DNA of 64,000 nt, from assembly GCF_936943645.1 (NCBI RefSeq), contig NZ_CAKZJO010000040.1, positions 31,758 to 95,757 on the forward strand. The letters run 5' to 3'. The notes beneath the pieces were generated by a model. That model ran no database searches. It worked only from the letters and a program-made list of their open reading frames with translations, and was not told the DNA's origin. How positions within the stretch are numbered: position 1 is the first letter of the stretch; the number at the start of each line of letters is the position of its first letter. Origin of the DNA: an uncultured Bradyrhizobium sp. (lineage in GTDB: Bacteria; Pseudomonadota; Alphaproteobacteria; Rhizobiales; Xanthobacteraceae). The position numbers were made by a program, and so were the translations under genes. Positions 18,656 through 27,488 of the stretch are shown here, piece by piece.

Positions 18656-20002
18656 CTACGGCTTGCTCGGATCGAACTTCTTCTCCAATCCCTTCCAGCA
18701 ATCCGCGTAATCGTCCTGCAGCGTCGAAGCATTCGCCGCATGCGACGTGACGCGCTGCGGGTAGCGGGTCTCGAACATGAAGGCCATGGTGCCCGTGAGC
18801 TTCACCGGCTTCAGCTCGCCATTGCTGGCGTGCTCGAAGGCGTCGCGATCGGGGCCGTGCGGCAGCATGCAATTGTGCAGGCTCATGCCGCCGGGCACGA
18901 AGCCCTGCGGCTTGGCGTCGTAGACGCCGTAGATCAGGCCCATGAACTCGCTCATGATGTTCATGTGATACCAGGGCGGACGGAAGGTGTTGTCGGCCAC
19001 CATCCAGCGCTCGGGGAAGATGACGAAGTCGATATTCGCAGTGCCCGCCGTCTCCGACGGCGAGGTCAGCACCGTGAAGATCGAGGGATCGGGATGGTCG
19101 AAACCGATCGCCCCGACGGGTGAGAACGTGCGCAAATCGTATTTGTAGGGCGCGTAATTGCCGTGCCAGGCGACGACGTCGATCGGCGAATGCGGCAAAT
19201 TCGTCTTGAACAGCGAGCCGCCCCATTTCACGTAGAGCTCGGTCGGCGTGTCCTTGTCCTCGTAGTTCGCGACCGGGGTGAGGAAGTCGCGCGCGTTGGC
19301 GAGGCAGTTGGCGCCGATCGGCCCGCGCTCCGGCAGCGTGAAGGCGCCGCCATAATTCTCGCAGAGATAGCCGCGCGCCGGTCCGTTCGGAATCTCGACC
19401 CGGAACTTGACGCCGCGCGGGACCACCACGATCTCGCCGGGCTCGGCGTCGATGCGGCCGAACTCGGTGACGAGGCGAAGATTGCCCTGCTGCAGCACGA
19501 ACATCAGCTCGCCATCGGCATTGTAGAAATGCTGGTCCACCATCGACTTGGTGATGAGGTAGACATGCGCGGCCATGCCTGCTTGCGTGTTCACATCTCC
19601 CGCCGTCGTCATGGTCTGCACGCCCTGGACGAAGGTCACCTCACCCTTCGGCAGCGGCGTCGGATCCCACCGCATCTGCGCGATCGGCAGGTCGTATTCA
19701 TGGCACGGCGCCGAACGCCACAGCCCGGCATCGACCTTCGCGAAGCGTCCCGAGTGCTTCACCGAGGGACGGATGCGATAGAGCCAGGAGCGCTCGTTGG
19801 TGCCGCGCGGCGCGGTAAAGGGCGAGCCGGACAATTGCTCGGCGTAAAGCCCGTAAGCGCAGCGCTGCGGCGAGTTGCGCCCGATCGGCAGCGCGCCCGG
19901 CAGCGCCTCGGTCTCAAAGGAGTTGCCGAAGCCGGACATGTAGCCCGGCGTCACCTGGGCCGAGCTGCGGACGATCTGGTCGGGCGAGGTGTTGATGTTC
20001 AT
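18656..20002 (-). CDS. hmgA: Homogentisate 1,2-dioxygenase
   Basis: 448 residues from the ATG at 20002 behind GGAGGAGGATAGGC. Family wording is clear: [20 protein letters not shown] at the N terminus, [20 protein letters not shown], and the iron-site region [18 protein letters not shown] with [13 protein letters not shown] further on, containing the expected His and Glu ligands. It opens the ring of homogentisate to maleylacetoacetate. The stop codon of the upstream MBL gene ends three bases before this start, so the two are translationally linked in an operon led by the FAD monooxygenase. Confidence 0.97.
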   Translation of the reverse strand: MNINTSPDQIVRSSAQVTPGYMSGFGNSFETEALPGALPIGRNSPQRCAYGLYAEQLSGSPFTAPRGTNERSWLYRIRPSVKHSGRFAKVDAGLWRSAPCHEYDLPIAQMRWDPTPLPKGEVTFVQGVQTMTTAGDVNTQAGMAAHVYLITKSMVDQHFYNADGELMFVLQQGNLRLVTEFGRIDAEPGEIVVVPRGVKFRVEIPNGPARGYLCENYGGAFTLPERGPIGANCLANARDFLTPVANYEDKDTPTELYVKWGGSLFKTNLPHSPIDVVAWHGNYAPYKYDLRTFSPVGAIGFDHPDPSIFTVLTSPSETAGTANIDFVIFPERWMVADNTFRPPWYHMNIMSEFMGLIYGVYDAKPQGFVPGGMSLHNCMLPHGPDRDAFEHASNGELKPVKLTGTMAFMFETRYPQRVTSHAANASTLQDDYADCWKGLEKKFDPSKP

Positions 20003-20004
20003 GC

Positions 20005-20961
20005 CTATCCTCCTCCTTGCAGGGCCGCCCACATTTCCTGGTCGCGCTTGTCGGTCCAGATCACGGGATCGTCGATCCCCGACGCCTCGTCATAGGCGCG
20101 CGACACGTTGAACGGCAGGCAGTGCTCGTAGATGGCGAAGCTGGAGAATTTCGGATCCATCACCTCGCGCGTCGCCGCCATCGATTCCTTCAAGCTGCGG
20201 CCTTTGGCGACCGAGATTTCGGCGGCGCCATAGAGCGAGGTGACGAAGTCGCGCGTCATCGCGATGGCCTCGCGCACCGTTGCCGTCCCCTTCAGCGCGT
20301 CGCCGCGGCCCGGCGCGATCGCCTTGGGATTGAAGTTGCGAATCTCGGTCAGCGTCATCGGCCATTCGCGCAAGTGCGCATCGCCGCAATAGCAGGCCGA
20401 GTGATATTCGATGAGGTCGCCGGAGAACATCACCTCGGCATCCGGCACCCAGGCGACGATGTCGCCCGAGGTGTGGCCGGCGCCGAGCTGCATCAGGCGC
20501 ACCTCGCGTTTTCCCAGATAGATCGACATCTCGCCTTCGAAGGTCAGGGTCGGCCAGGTCAGGCCGGGAATGCTCTGCGCATCCTGGAACAGGCGCGGGA
20601 AGCGGCCATATTCGGAATCCCAATCCTGCTTGCCGCGCTCCTCGATCAGGCGATAGGTCTCCTGCGATGCGACGATGCCTTGCGCGTGATAGGCCGAGGC
20701 GCCGAGCACACGCACCGCGTGATAATGCGACAGCACGACATATTTGATCGGCTTGTCGGTGACAGCCTTGACGCGCTCGATCACCTTGTTCGCCATCGCC
20801 GGCGTTGCCTGCGCGTCGAACACCAGGCAGCCGTCGTCACCGACGATCACGGCCGTGTTCGGATCGCCCTCGGCGGTGAAAGCATAGAGATCGGTGCCGA
20901 TCTCGGAGAAGGTGATCTTCTTCTCCGCGAGATCGCCGGTGGATGCGAAGTTCTTCGCCAT
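20005..20961 (-). CDS. MBL-fold hydrolase with degenerate metal motif, in the homogentisate operon
   Basis: 318 residues from the ATG at 20961 behind AAAGGACG. The fold shows in [19 protein letters not shown], then [29 protein letters not shown] and [12 protein letters not shown]. The usual HxHxDH zinc motif reads HYHAVR (residues 79-84), so the Asp and third His of the motif are replaced by Val and Arg. The second metal site is then probably lost, although the later His and Asp remain. It sits between the DUF2783 gene and hmgA with very short gaps. A role in handling a lactone or thioester of the pathway is possible; the substrate is unknown. Confidence 0.88.
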   Translation of the reverse strand: MAKNFASTGDLAEKKITFSEIGTDLYAFTAEGDPNTAVIVGDDGCLVFDAQATPAMANKVIERVKAVTDKPIKYVVLSHYHAVRVLGASAYHAQGIVASQETYRLIEERGKQDWDSEYGRFPRLFQDAQSIPGLTWPTLTFEGEMSIYLGKREVRLMQLGAGHTSGDIVAWVPDAEVMFSGDLIEYHSACYCGDAHLREWPMTLTEIRNFNPKAIAPGRGDALKGTATVREAIAMTRDFVTSLYGAAEISVAKGRSLKESMAATREVMDPKFSSFAIYEHCLPFNVSRAYDEASGIDDPVIWTDKRDQEMWAALQGGG

Positions 20962-20997
20962 CAATTCGTCCTTTGAGCTGTGCTTCGAGTTCTTGGG

Positions 20998-21222
20998 TTA
21001 TTGTTGCTGCTGTTGCTGCTGCTGGCCGTCGATCATGCGGCGCTTGGCGAGCCCGATCGCCTCACGCAGCACGTCGATGTCGCCGATATGGTTGGCGAGG
21101 ATCAGCACCAGCGCCGCGTCGAAATCCGCGCTCTGCTCTTCGGTGAGGCCGCGATGCGCTTCGACGATGGCGCGAAAGGCATCGTCAGGTCGCGCGAAAT
21201 TGGAGCTGGTCGACAACGGCAT
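20998..21222 (-). CDS. DUF2783 small protein with polyglutamine tail (MhaB-like candidate)
   Basis: 74 residues, all in a compact domain reading DDAFRAIVEAHRGLTEEQSA and ADFDAALVLILANHIGDIDV, then EAIGLAKRRMIDG, which fits DUF2783. The last eight residues before the stop are all Gln, from a CAA/CAG microsatellite. It lies 16 bases downstream of the FAD monooxygenase. In Pseudomonas putida, 3-hydroxyphenylacetate 6-hydroxylase needs a small coupling protein (MhaB) encoded beside the flavoprotein. The size and position here match that role, which I infer from context. Confidence 0.85.
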   Translation of the reverse strand: MPLSTSSNFARPDDAFRAIVEAHRGLTEEQSADFDAALVLILANHIGDIDVLREAIGLAKRRMIDGQQQQQQQQ

Positions 21223-21238
21223 GCGAAACCTCGATTCC

Positions 21239-22882
21239 CTAATTCAAGCCTTGCGCGCGCGACAGCGCCGCAGCGATGGCTTCGCGCGTCGGATGGCGGA
21301 AGCGCGCCGCGACATAGCCGTCGGGCCTGAGCAGATAGGCCGTGCCGGGCTCGGCATCATAACGTTTCGCGACAAGGCCTGAGGGATCGCCAAGTCCGCT
21401 CCCGCCGATCCGGATATTCCTGACGCCATCGGGCGGATCGATCGCCGCACCATTGCTGAACGACAGCAGGGTGAAGTCCGTTCCACCCTTGCGGAAGGCA
21501 TCCGTCAGGTAGGACTGCTCGGCGATCGGGCCATCGAGCATGGAGCAGCCGGGAGCCGGCCCACCGCGCCAGGATTCGGCATCGCGCGATGACAGTTGCG
21601 AGTCATAGCTGCACGGCACCGACAGTCGCCCGCCATTGACCATGCGCTTGCCGAACTCGGTCTCCTTGGCGAGCGACAGCACCGCCTTGCGCAACCGCGC
21701 TTCCTGGTGCGAGTTCGGCGCCATGAAATCGGTGGAGCGGGTGGATTCGCGGATGTTCTCGTCGGCGGCCATGCTGCGCTCGGTGTGGTAGCTCTCCAGC
21801 AGGCTCGCGGGCGAGGTGCCGCGCAGCACCCGGTCGAGCTTCCAGGACAGGTTTTCGGCGTCCTCGAGCCCCGAGTTGGCGCCGCGCGCCCCGAACGGCG
21901 AGACCTGATGCGCGGAATCGCCCGCAAAGATCACGCGGCCATGGATGAAGCGGTCCATCCGCCGGCACTGGAATTTGTAGAGCGAGATCCACTCGAACTC
22001 GAACTTGTCGTGGCCGAGCATGCGCGCAATCCGCGGCCGCACGTTCTCCGGCTTCTTCTCGACCACCGGATCGGCGTAGCGATTGAGCTGAAGATCGATG
22101 CGCCAGACGTCGTCGGGCTGCCGGTGCAGCAGCGCGGAGCGTCCCGCGTGGAACGGCGGATCGAACCAGAACCAGCGCTCGGTTGGGAATTCCGCGGTCA
22201 TCTTGACGTCGGCGATCAGGAACTGGTCCTCGAACACCTGTCCGGCAAACTCGGCCCCGACCATCTGCCGCAGCGAGGAGCGTGCGCCGTCGCAGGCGAT
22301 GACGTATTGCGCGTGCAGGCGGTAGGCGCCCTCCGGCGTCTCGATCGTCAGCGCCACGCCGTCGTTGCGCTGCTCCAGCGCCGTCACCTTGTTGCGCCAG
22401 CGCAGATCGACCCCGGGCAGATCCTGGATGCGATCGACCAGATAGGCCTCGGCGTAATATTGCTGCAGGTTGATGAAGGCCGGCCGCTTGTGGCCGTCTT
22501 CGGGCAGGAGGTTGAACTGATAGAGCTGGGAGTCGCCGTGGAAGATGCGGCCGACGCTCCACACCACGCCCTTGGCGACCATGCGGTCGCCGACGCCGAG
22601 CCGGTCCCAATATTCCAGCGACCGCTTCGAGAAGCAGATCGCACGCGAGCCTTCGCCGATGCGGTCGGCGTCATCCAGAAGGACGACGCGCTGGCCGCGC
22701 TGGGCGAGATCGATCGCCAGCGACAGCCCGACCGGGCCGGCGCCGACAACCACGACCGGATGCTCGGCCGGGCTATGGCCCGTGCGGTCCTGATCGGAAT
22801 GGCGGCGATAGCCGAACTGGGTCTTGGCCTGATACGTCGTGGCTTGAAGTGTCTTGTCCTGAAGTGGCTTGGCCTGCGCCAT
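21239..22882 (-). CDS. FAD-dependent aromatic monooxygenase (MhpA/MhaA-like)
   Basis: 547 residues of the PF01494 FAD_binding_3 type. The Rossmann motif is VVVVGAGPVGLSLAIDLAQRG near residue 40, the mid motif is CDGARSSLRQMVG, and the ribityl-binding GD motif is VIFAGDSAHQVSPFGARGAN. A thioredoxin-like C-terminal domain ends in AYLLRPDGYVAARFR. It leads the operon that continues with DUF2783, MBL, hmgA and possibly fahA. Such enzymes hydroxylate phenolic acids such as 3-hydroxyphenylpropionate or 3-hydroxyphenylacetate. Because its operon includes homogentisate dioxygenase, 6-hydroxylation of 3-hydroxyphenylacetate to homogentisate is the best guess. A MarR gene is divergent. Confidence 0.92.
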   Translation of the reverse strand: MAQAKPLQDKTLQATTYQAKTQFGYRRHSDQDRTGHSPAEHPVVVVGAGPVGLSLAIDLAQRGQRVVLLDDADRIGEGSRAICFSKRSLEYWDRLGVGDRMVAKGVVWSVGRIFHGDSQLYQFNLLPEDGHKRPAFINLQQYYAEAYLVDRIQDLPGVDLRWRNKVTALEQRNDGVALTIETPEGAYRLHAQYVIACDGARSSLRQMVGAEFAGQVFEDQFLIADVKMTAEFPTERWFWFDPPFHAGRSALLHRQPDDVWRIDLQLNRYADPVVEKKPENVRPRIARMLGHDKFEFEWISLYKFQCRRMDRFIHGRVIFAGDSAHQVSPFGARGANSGLEDAENLSWKLDRVLRGTSPASLLESYHTERSMAADENIRESTRSTDFMAPNSHQEARLRKAVLSLAKETEFGKRMVNGGRLSVPCSYDSQLSSRDAESWRGGPAPGCSMLDGPIAEQSYLTDAFRKGGTDFTLLSFSNGAAIDPPDGVRNIRIGGSGLGDPSGLVAKRYDAEPGTAYLLRPDGYVAARFRHPTREAIAAALSRAQGLN

Positions 22883-22925
22883 ACGCGAACCTCGGCTATG
22901 GTCAGGAGAGCACTGATCTGCTAGA

Positions 22926-22943
22926 TAGTCTCACGTGCAACTA
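22926..22943. promoter_or_regulatory. Candidate MarR operator between monooxygenase and marR genes
   Basis: TAGTCTCACGTGCAACTA matches its own reverse complement at 14 of 18 positions around a CACGTG centre. It lies in the 108-base divergent promoter region, 44 bases upstream of the monooxygenase start. The TAGTNNCACGTGNNACTA form resembles sites of MarR-family repressors of aromatic catabolism. Confidence 0.65.
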
Positions 22944-22990
22944 TTTTGGACCGGAGCCGGCCGGCCGTCAACTGGAATTCGGAGTGCCCC

Positions 22991-23533
22991 GTGGCAAGGA
23001 CATCCAGCGACACCGCCCTGAAGACGCGCGAGGCCGACGAGGCGTCAACGCGCCCCAAGGCACGGCTCGACCTGTTCAAGTTCGTTCCGTTTCGTCTCAA
23101 TCGCCTCGCAGCCGAGGTCAGTTCCGCGCTCTCGGTCGAATATGAGGATCGTCACGGCCTCGACATTCCAGCCTGGCGCGTGATCGCCACGCTCGGGTTC
23201 CGCAACGATGCCTGCAGCGCCCAGTACATCGCGCAATGCACCCGCACGCATAAATCCACCATCAGCCGCGCAGTGACCATGCTGCTCACCGAGGACCTGA
23301 TCGAGCGGGTGGAGAACGAAGCCGACCGCCGCGAATTCCGCCTGCAGCTCAGCAAGAAGGGCCGCGCGCTCTACGAAGAGCTGTTCCCGCGCCTGCTGCG
23401 GCGGGAGGATGAAATCCTCGCCTGCCTCTCCGCCCAGGAGCGCAAGCAACTCTCGGCGCTGCTCGGCAAGATCGAGGAGAGTCTCGACCTGATCCAGACC
23501 AGCAAGGAAGCGGACGCCAAACAGGCGTATTAG
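22991..23533 (+). CDS. MarR family transcriptional regulator
   Basis: 180 residues from a GTG at 22991 behind GGAG; a TTG at 22946 would give a longer form. After an unstructured N terminus of about 25 residues, the winged helix reads DIPAWRVIATLGF, YIAQCTRTHKSTISRAVTML, then EDLIERVENEADRREFRLQLS, which is typical MarR. It is divergent from the FAD monooxygenase operon with a palindrome between, so it most likely represses the homogentisate/hydroxyphenylacetate operon until a pathway acid is present. The effector is inferred. Confidence 0.93.
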   Translation: MARTSSDTALKTREADEASTRPKARLDLFKFVPFRLNRLAAEVSSALSVEYEDRHGLDIPAWRVIATLGFRNDACSAQYIAQCTRTHKSTISRAVTMLLTEDLIERVENEADRREFRLQLSKKGRALYEELFPRLLRREDEILACLSAQERKQLSALLGKIEESLDLIQTSKEADAKQAY

Positions 23534-23573
23534 CCGACACTGTCATTTCCGGGGCGCCGTTCAAAACTCAGTC

Positions 23574-23736
23574 GTCGTCCCGGACAAGCCGAGCGAAGCG
23601 AGGCGTAGATCCGGGACCCATCACCACAGGACGCCGTGATCACGAAGACCCGTGGTTGCAATGTCCCGCCAAACTCCTCCCTGGGGTTATGGGTCCCGGA
23701 TCGACGCGCGCTTTGGGCGCGCTTGTCCGGGACGAC
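23574..23736. repeat. Long inverted repeat (family A), about 163 bases
   Basis: The outer arms GTCGTCCCGGACAAGC (23574-23589) and GCTTGTCCGGGACGAC (23721-23736) are perfect complements, and the inner arms ATCCGGGACCCAT and ATGGGTCCCGGAT also pair. The centre of about 70 bases is unpaired. It lies between the convergent marR and MBL genes. It shares the GTCGTCCCGG core with 14876-14917. Confidence 0.9.
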
Positions 23737-23758
23737 CAGCAAGGGCAGGCCTCAGCCG

Positions 23759-24565
23759 TCATTTCGCAAACGAGCGCGTCGGCGGCAGGTGCAGCGCCCA
23801 GGCGTCGACCTTGTCGCTGGCACGCGGATAGATCTCCGTCACGATAGGATCGTGGCCGGGGATGAATCGATCAGGATGACCGGCGAGGCGCTCGATCGTT
23901 TCCCAGCCCACCGCCATGTCGCCGACATTGTAGACGATCGGAAACGGGCTGCGCCGCTGCAGATTGGCGTAGTAATGCGCGGCATCGGACGCCAGCACCA
24001 CCGGCCCGCGCGCGGTCTCGACCTTGACCACCTGCAATCCGTCGGAATGGCCGCCGACACGATGCACGGTGACGCCGGGTGCGACCTCGCCGTCGCCCGA
24101 ATAGAAATTGACGCGCTCGCCATAGACATGGCGCACCATCTGGGTGACGTGCTCGACCGAGAACGGATGTCGCAGCAGGCCGTTGCACATGCAGCGCCCC
24201 GTCGCGTAGGCCATCTCGCGCTCCTGGAGATGGAAGCGTGCATTCTGGAAGCGGTCGAGATTGCCGGCATGGTCGTAATGCAGATGCGTCACGATGACGT
24301 CGCGAATGCTCGACGCCGCAACGCCAAAGCGCTCCAGCGCATCGACCGGATTGAGCGTCAGCTTGCGCGCCCGCGCGCTCGCCTCCTCGGCATTGAAGCC
24401 GGTGTCGACCAGGATGTCGCGGCCGCCACCCCGGATCAGCCAGACGAAATAGTCGAGGTCCTGCGCCGCGCTGTCATGCGGATCGGGCGCAAGAAAATTC
24501 ATGCTGGGGGTGCGCGGCGACATCGTCGCATAGCGCAGGGCGTAGATTTCGTAGGCGTTTCCCAT
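23759..24565 (-). CDS. MBL-fold hydrolase, AHL-lactonase-like
   Basis: 268 residues from the ATG at 24565; the longer frame upstream has no homology. The zinc motif is complete: VTHLHYDHAGN, followed by RVGGHSDGLQVV, LASDAAHYY and PGHDPIV. Early residues MNFLAPDPHDSAAQDLDY and WLIRGGGRDILVDTGFN are like N-acyl homoserine lactonases of the AttM/AiiA type, which open the lactone ring of quorum-sensing signals. Other lactones are possible substrates. Shine-Dalgarno pairing is weak (AAGCAAAAACC). It is alone between a repeat and a divergent pseudo-caspase gene. Confidence 0.85.
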   Translation of the reverse strand: MGNAYEIYALRYATMSPRTPSMNFLAPDPHDSAAQDLDYFVWLIRGGGRDILVDTGFNAEEASARARKLTLNPVDALERFGVAASSIRDVIVTHLHYDHAGNLDRFQNARFHLQEREMAYATGRCMCNGLLRHPFSVEHVTQMVRHVYGERVNFYSGDGEVAPGVTVHRVGGHSDGLQVVKVETARGPVVLASDAAHYYANLQRRSPFPIVYNVGDMAVGWETIERLAGHPDRFIPGHDPIVTEIYPRASDKVDAWALHLPPTRSFAK

Positions 24566-24946
24566 GGTTTTTGCTTTTGGCTTTGCTTTTCTGAGTGGAT
24601 CTTTCGGGGACGATCCTGCGCAGCAAGCCATCGTCCGCCGCAAAGGTCAAACGCCACGCGGCGCGAGGGCGGCAGGTTTTCAATGTGAGACCAATCACAT
24701 TTTCGTCGCCATGCCCGTCCTAACGTGCGGCCGATAGGATCGAGCTGGACCCACGTCGAGCACAACCATGACACCCCGTTTATTCCCCTTGCGGCCCGCC
24801 CCGGCGTTGCGGTCAATCGCCGCGATAACGCCGAATCTCCAAGTGGTTGACGCCTCCCGCCCTCGGTTTGATAATGCAGGGAGCGTAAGTTAAGGTCGCC
24901 GCGGCGCAAGCTGGAACGGCGCCTTTTTGGCTGGACCGCGCTGATT
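24566..24946. promoter_or_regulatory. Divergent intergenic region before the pseudo-caspase gene
   Basis: These 381 bases hold promoters for two divergent genes. I see no convincing short gene, palindrome or terminator. A run of A-rich repeats (AAAAGCAAAGCCAAAAGC on the minus strand) lies next to the MBL start. Confidence 0.35.
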
Positions 24947-26491
24947 ATGAAAATTCGCTTCTTTTTTCTTGTGCCCTTGCTCATCTCGCTAGTCACGACG
25001 GCCCCATCGCTGGCGGCCGGTGACCGCTTTGCGCTGGTGATCGGCAACGCCAAATATCCGGATGCGGATGCTCCGCTGAAGGAACCGATCAACGATGCGC
25101 GCGACGTCGCCGACGAGCTCAAGCGCGACGGCTTTGCGGTCGAGATCGGCGAGAATCTGACCGGCGACGGCATGCGCCGCGCCCTCGACAAGCTCTACGG
25201 CAAGATCAAGCCGGGATCGGTGGCGCTGGTGTTCTTCAGCGGCTTCGGCATCCAGTCGGCGCGCCAGAGCTACATGCTACCGATCGATGCGCAGATCTGG
25301 ACGGAATCCGACGTCCGCCGCGACGGTTTCAGCCTCGAGACCATCCTCGGTGAGCTCAACACCCGCGGCGCCGGCGTCAAGATCGCGCTGGTCGATGCTA
25401 GCAGGCGCAATCCGTTCGAGCGCCGGTTCCGCAGCTTCTCGGCCGGCCTGACCCCGGTCATCGCGCCGAACGGCACGCTGGTGATGTATTCGGCGGCGCT
25501 CGCCTCCGTGGTCTCCGATGCCGGCGGCGATCACAGCCTGTTCGTCCAGGAGCTCCTGAAGGAGATCCGCGTCCCCGACCTGATGGCTGAGGAGACCCTC
25601 AACCGCACCAAGATGGGCGTCACAAGGGCCTCGCGCGGCGAGCAGGTGCCGTGGATATCCTCTTCACTGGCCGAAGATTTCTCGTTCAGCCCGGGAGCCG
25701 GCGGATCGCGTCCGGCGCCAAGCGCGCCGCCTGCGCCACCCGCACCGCCGCCGGTCGTTGCCAACAACCCGCCGCCGGCCCCGCCCGCGCCGCCGACCCC
25801 ACCTCCGCCGCCGAAGCCGGCCGACACTGCTGCGGCCCCGGCGCCAGCACCTGTTCCTCCGCCTGCACCGGCTCCCTCGCCGAAGCCGCAGGTCGAGGCC
25901 GCCCTGCCGCCGCCTCCGCCGCCCCCGCCGGTGAAGCCGATCGAGACCGTTCCGGCGCCGAGCCCGGACAGCGGGCCGAGCGCGGCCGCGCTGGCTGACG
26001 ATCCCACGATCAAGAGCCTCACCTCCAAGATCGCCGCCAATCCGGACGATGTGAACGCGCTCTACCGGCGCGGCCAGGTCTATGCCAGCAAGGGCGCCTA
26101 CAACCTCGCCATCAAGGATTTCGACGACACGCTGCGGATCAACTCGAAGGACGTCGAGGCGCTGAACAACCGCTGCTGGACCCGAACCGTCGTCGGCGAT
26201 CTCCAGGGCGCCCTGAAGGATTGCAACGAGGCGCTGCGGCTGCGGCCGAACTTCGTCGATGCGCTGGATAGCCGCGGGCTGGTCAATCTGAAGTCGGGCG
26301 CGGTCAAGAATGCCATCGCCGATTTCGACGCGGCCCTGAAGATCAACCCGCGCCTGACCTCCTCGCTCTACGGACGCGGCCTTGCCAAGCAACGTAATGG
26401 CTCCGCCCAGGAAGGGGCCCTCGATATCGCCAATGCCAAGGCGATGGATCCGAACATCGTTCAGGAATTCGCAAGCTACGGAGTACGCTAG
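24947..26491 (+). CDS. Pseudo-caspase (peptidase C14-like) with proline-rich linker and TPR repeats
   Basis: 514 residues. An N-terminal signal or anchor (FFFLVPLLISLVTTAPSLAAG) precedes a caspase p20-like fold: RFALVIGNAKYPDADAPL, PINDARDVADELKRDGFAV and SYMLPIDAQIW. The catalytic His position reads FFSGFG (Phe100) and the catalytic Cys position reads VDASRR (Ser152), so the Cys-His dyad is gone. Residues about 245-345 are a Pro/Ala-rich linker, and residues about 350-510 carry TPR repeats (VNALYRRGQVYASKGAYNLA, VEALNNRCWTRTVVGD, VDALDSRGLVNLKSGA). It is probably a periplasmic scaffold and not a protease. An OmpA-like gene follows after 146 bases. Confidence 0.9.
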   Translation: MKIRFFFLVPLLISLVTTAPSLAAGDRFALVIGNAKYPDADAPLKEPINDARDVADELKRDGFAVEIGENLTGDGMRRALDKLYGKIKPGSVALVFFSGFGIQSARQSYMLPIDAQIWTESDVRRDGFSLETILGELNTRGAGVKIALVDASRRNPFERRFRSFSAGLTPVIAPNGTLVMYSAALASVVSDAGGDHSLFVQELLKEIRVPDLMAEETLNRTKMGVTRASRGEQVPWISSSLAEDFSFSPGAGGSRPAPSAPPAPPAPPPVVANNPPPAPPAPPTPPPPPKPADTAAAPAPAPVPPPAPAPSPKPQVEAALPPPPPPPPVKPIETVPAPSPDSGPSAAALADDPTIKSLTSKIAANPDDVNALYRRGQVYASKGAYNLAIKDFDDTLRINSKDVEALNNRCWTRTVVGDLQGALKDCNEALRLRPNFVDALDSRGLVNLKSGAVKNAIADFDAALKINPRLTSSLYGRGLAKQRNGSAQEGALDIANAKAMDPNIVQEFASYGVR

Positions 26492-26637
26492 TATTTTTTT
26501 GGATCGAGGCAGGCGGCGCCTCGAACCTTGGCGGCTCAGGAAAGACTAACAAACGGATGCCGCAGGCGGCCTTCTCCGGGAGGCTGATTGCAGGAATTTT
26601 CGAACCGCGCGAGCGCGCTGCGCAGGAGGGACTGGCT

Positions 26638-27330
26638 ATGAAATCGGCTGCCAAGGGATTTACCGCGATCAAGGGACTTGCCGCGATCCTGTCCATCGCC
26701 ACTCTCGGCATCACCCTGTCGCTGCCGGCTTCGCCCGCATTCGCCGGCGATGACGGCAACAGCAAAAACGTCACCGAGGATGAGATCGTTCGCGCACTGG
26801 CGCCGGCGCCGAAGAAGCCATTGACCCGCGGCCTGTCGATCGGCGCCCCGCAGGCCGATCCCGCGCCGAACGCGGCGGAGACCAAGCTGATCCAGTCGGT
26901 GCGCGGCCGCTCGACGCGTTCGCTGTCGTCGACCGAGCGCGAGGAAATCGCCTCCGTCGCCAAGGACAAGCCGAACATCGATCTCGAGATCACCTTCGAC
27001 TACAACTCGGCCAATATCAGCGCCAAGTCGATGCCCTCCGTGCAGGCCCTCGGCCGCGCGCTGACCAGTCCCGACCTCAAGGGCTCGACCTTCGTGGTCG
27101 CCGGCCACACCGACGCCGCCGGCGGCGAGGGTTACAATCAGGACCTGTCGGAGCGCCGCGCAGATTCGATCAAGCGCTACCTCGTCGACAAGTACAAGAT
27201 CTCCGCGACCGACCTCGTCACCGTCGGCTACGGCAAGAGCAAGCTGAAGGATCCGGGTCAGCCGATGGCGGAGGTCAATCGCCGCGTGCAGGTCGTCAAT
27301 ATGGAAAACAAGACCACCGCATCGAAGTAA
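26638..27330 (+). CDS. OmpA-family peptidoglycan-binding protein
   Basis: 230 residues from the ATG at 26638 behind AGGAGGGA. A signal peptide ends near SPAFA. About 80 residues of low-complexity spacer follow, with a short KNVTEDEIVRALAPAP segment typical of alphaproteobacterial OmpA-like proteins. The C-terminal OmpA domain (about 115-225) reads ITFDYNSANISAKS, VVAGHTDAAGGEGYNQDLSE, RRADSIKRYL and VNRRVQVV, with the usual Asp and Arg that bind peptidoglycan. It is not an integral barrel. A strong terminator follows, so it ends a unit possibly shared with the pseudo-caspase. Confidence 0.93.
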   Translation: MKSAAKGFTAIKGLAAILSIATLGITLSLPASPAFAGDDGNSKNVTEDEIVRALAPAPKKPLTRGLSIGAPQADPAPNAAETKLIQSVRGRSTRSLSSTEREEIASVAKDKPNIDLEITFDYNSANISAKSMPSVQALGRALTSPDLKGSTFVVAGHTDAAGGEGYNQDLSERRADSIKRYLVDKYKISATDLVTVGYGKSKLKDPGQPMAEVNRRVQVVNMENKTTASK

Positions 27331-27386
27331 GCACGACACAATCCCTTGGAATGACCAGTCGTGATGTGGTGTAAAGTCTCGCTTGC

Positions 27387-27425
27387 AAAGCGCGTCCCGC
27401 AGCCTTGCGGGACGCCGCTTTGTTT
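27387..27425 (+). terminator. Rho-independent terminator after the OmpA-like gene
   Basis: GCGTCCCGCA (27392-27401) pairs perfectly with TGCGGGACGC (27406-27415) around a GCCT loop. The stem is extended by AAAGC and GCTTT outside it, and TTTGTTT follows. Confidence 0.9.
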
Positions 27426-27488
27426 CAGGGAAACGCTTTTCATGGGCCGCGCGCGGATGGCCGTGAGCCAGGCCAGGATGATCCGGCG

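Noticed and set aside
24947..26491. Active caspase-type protease
   Set aside because: The His and Cys positions hold Phe and Ser, so the known mechanism cannot work.
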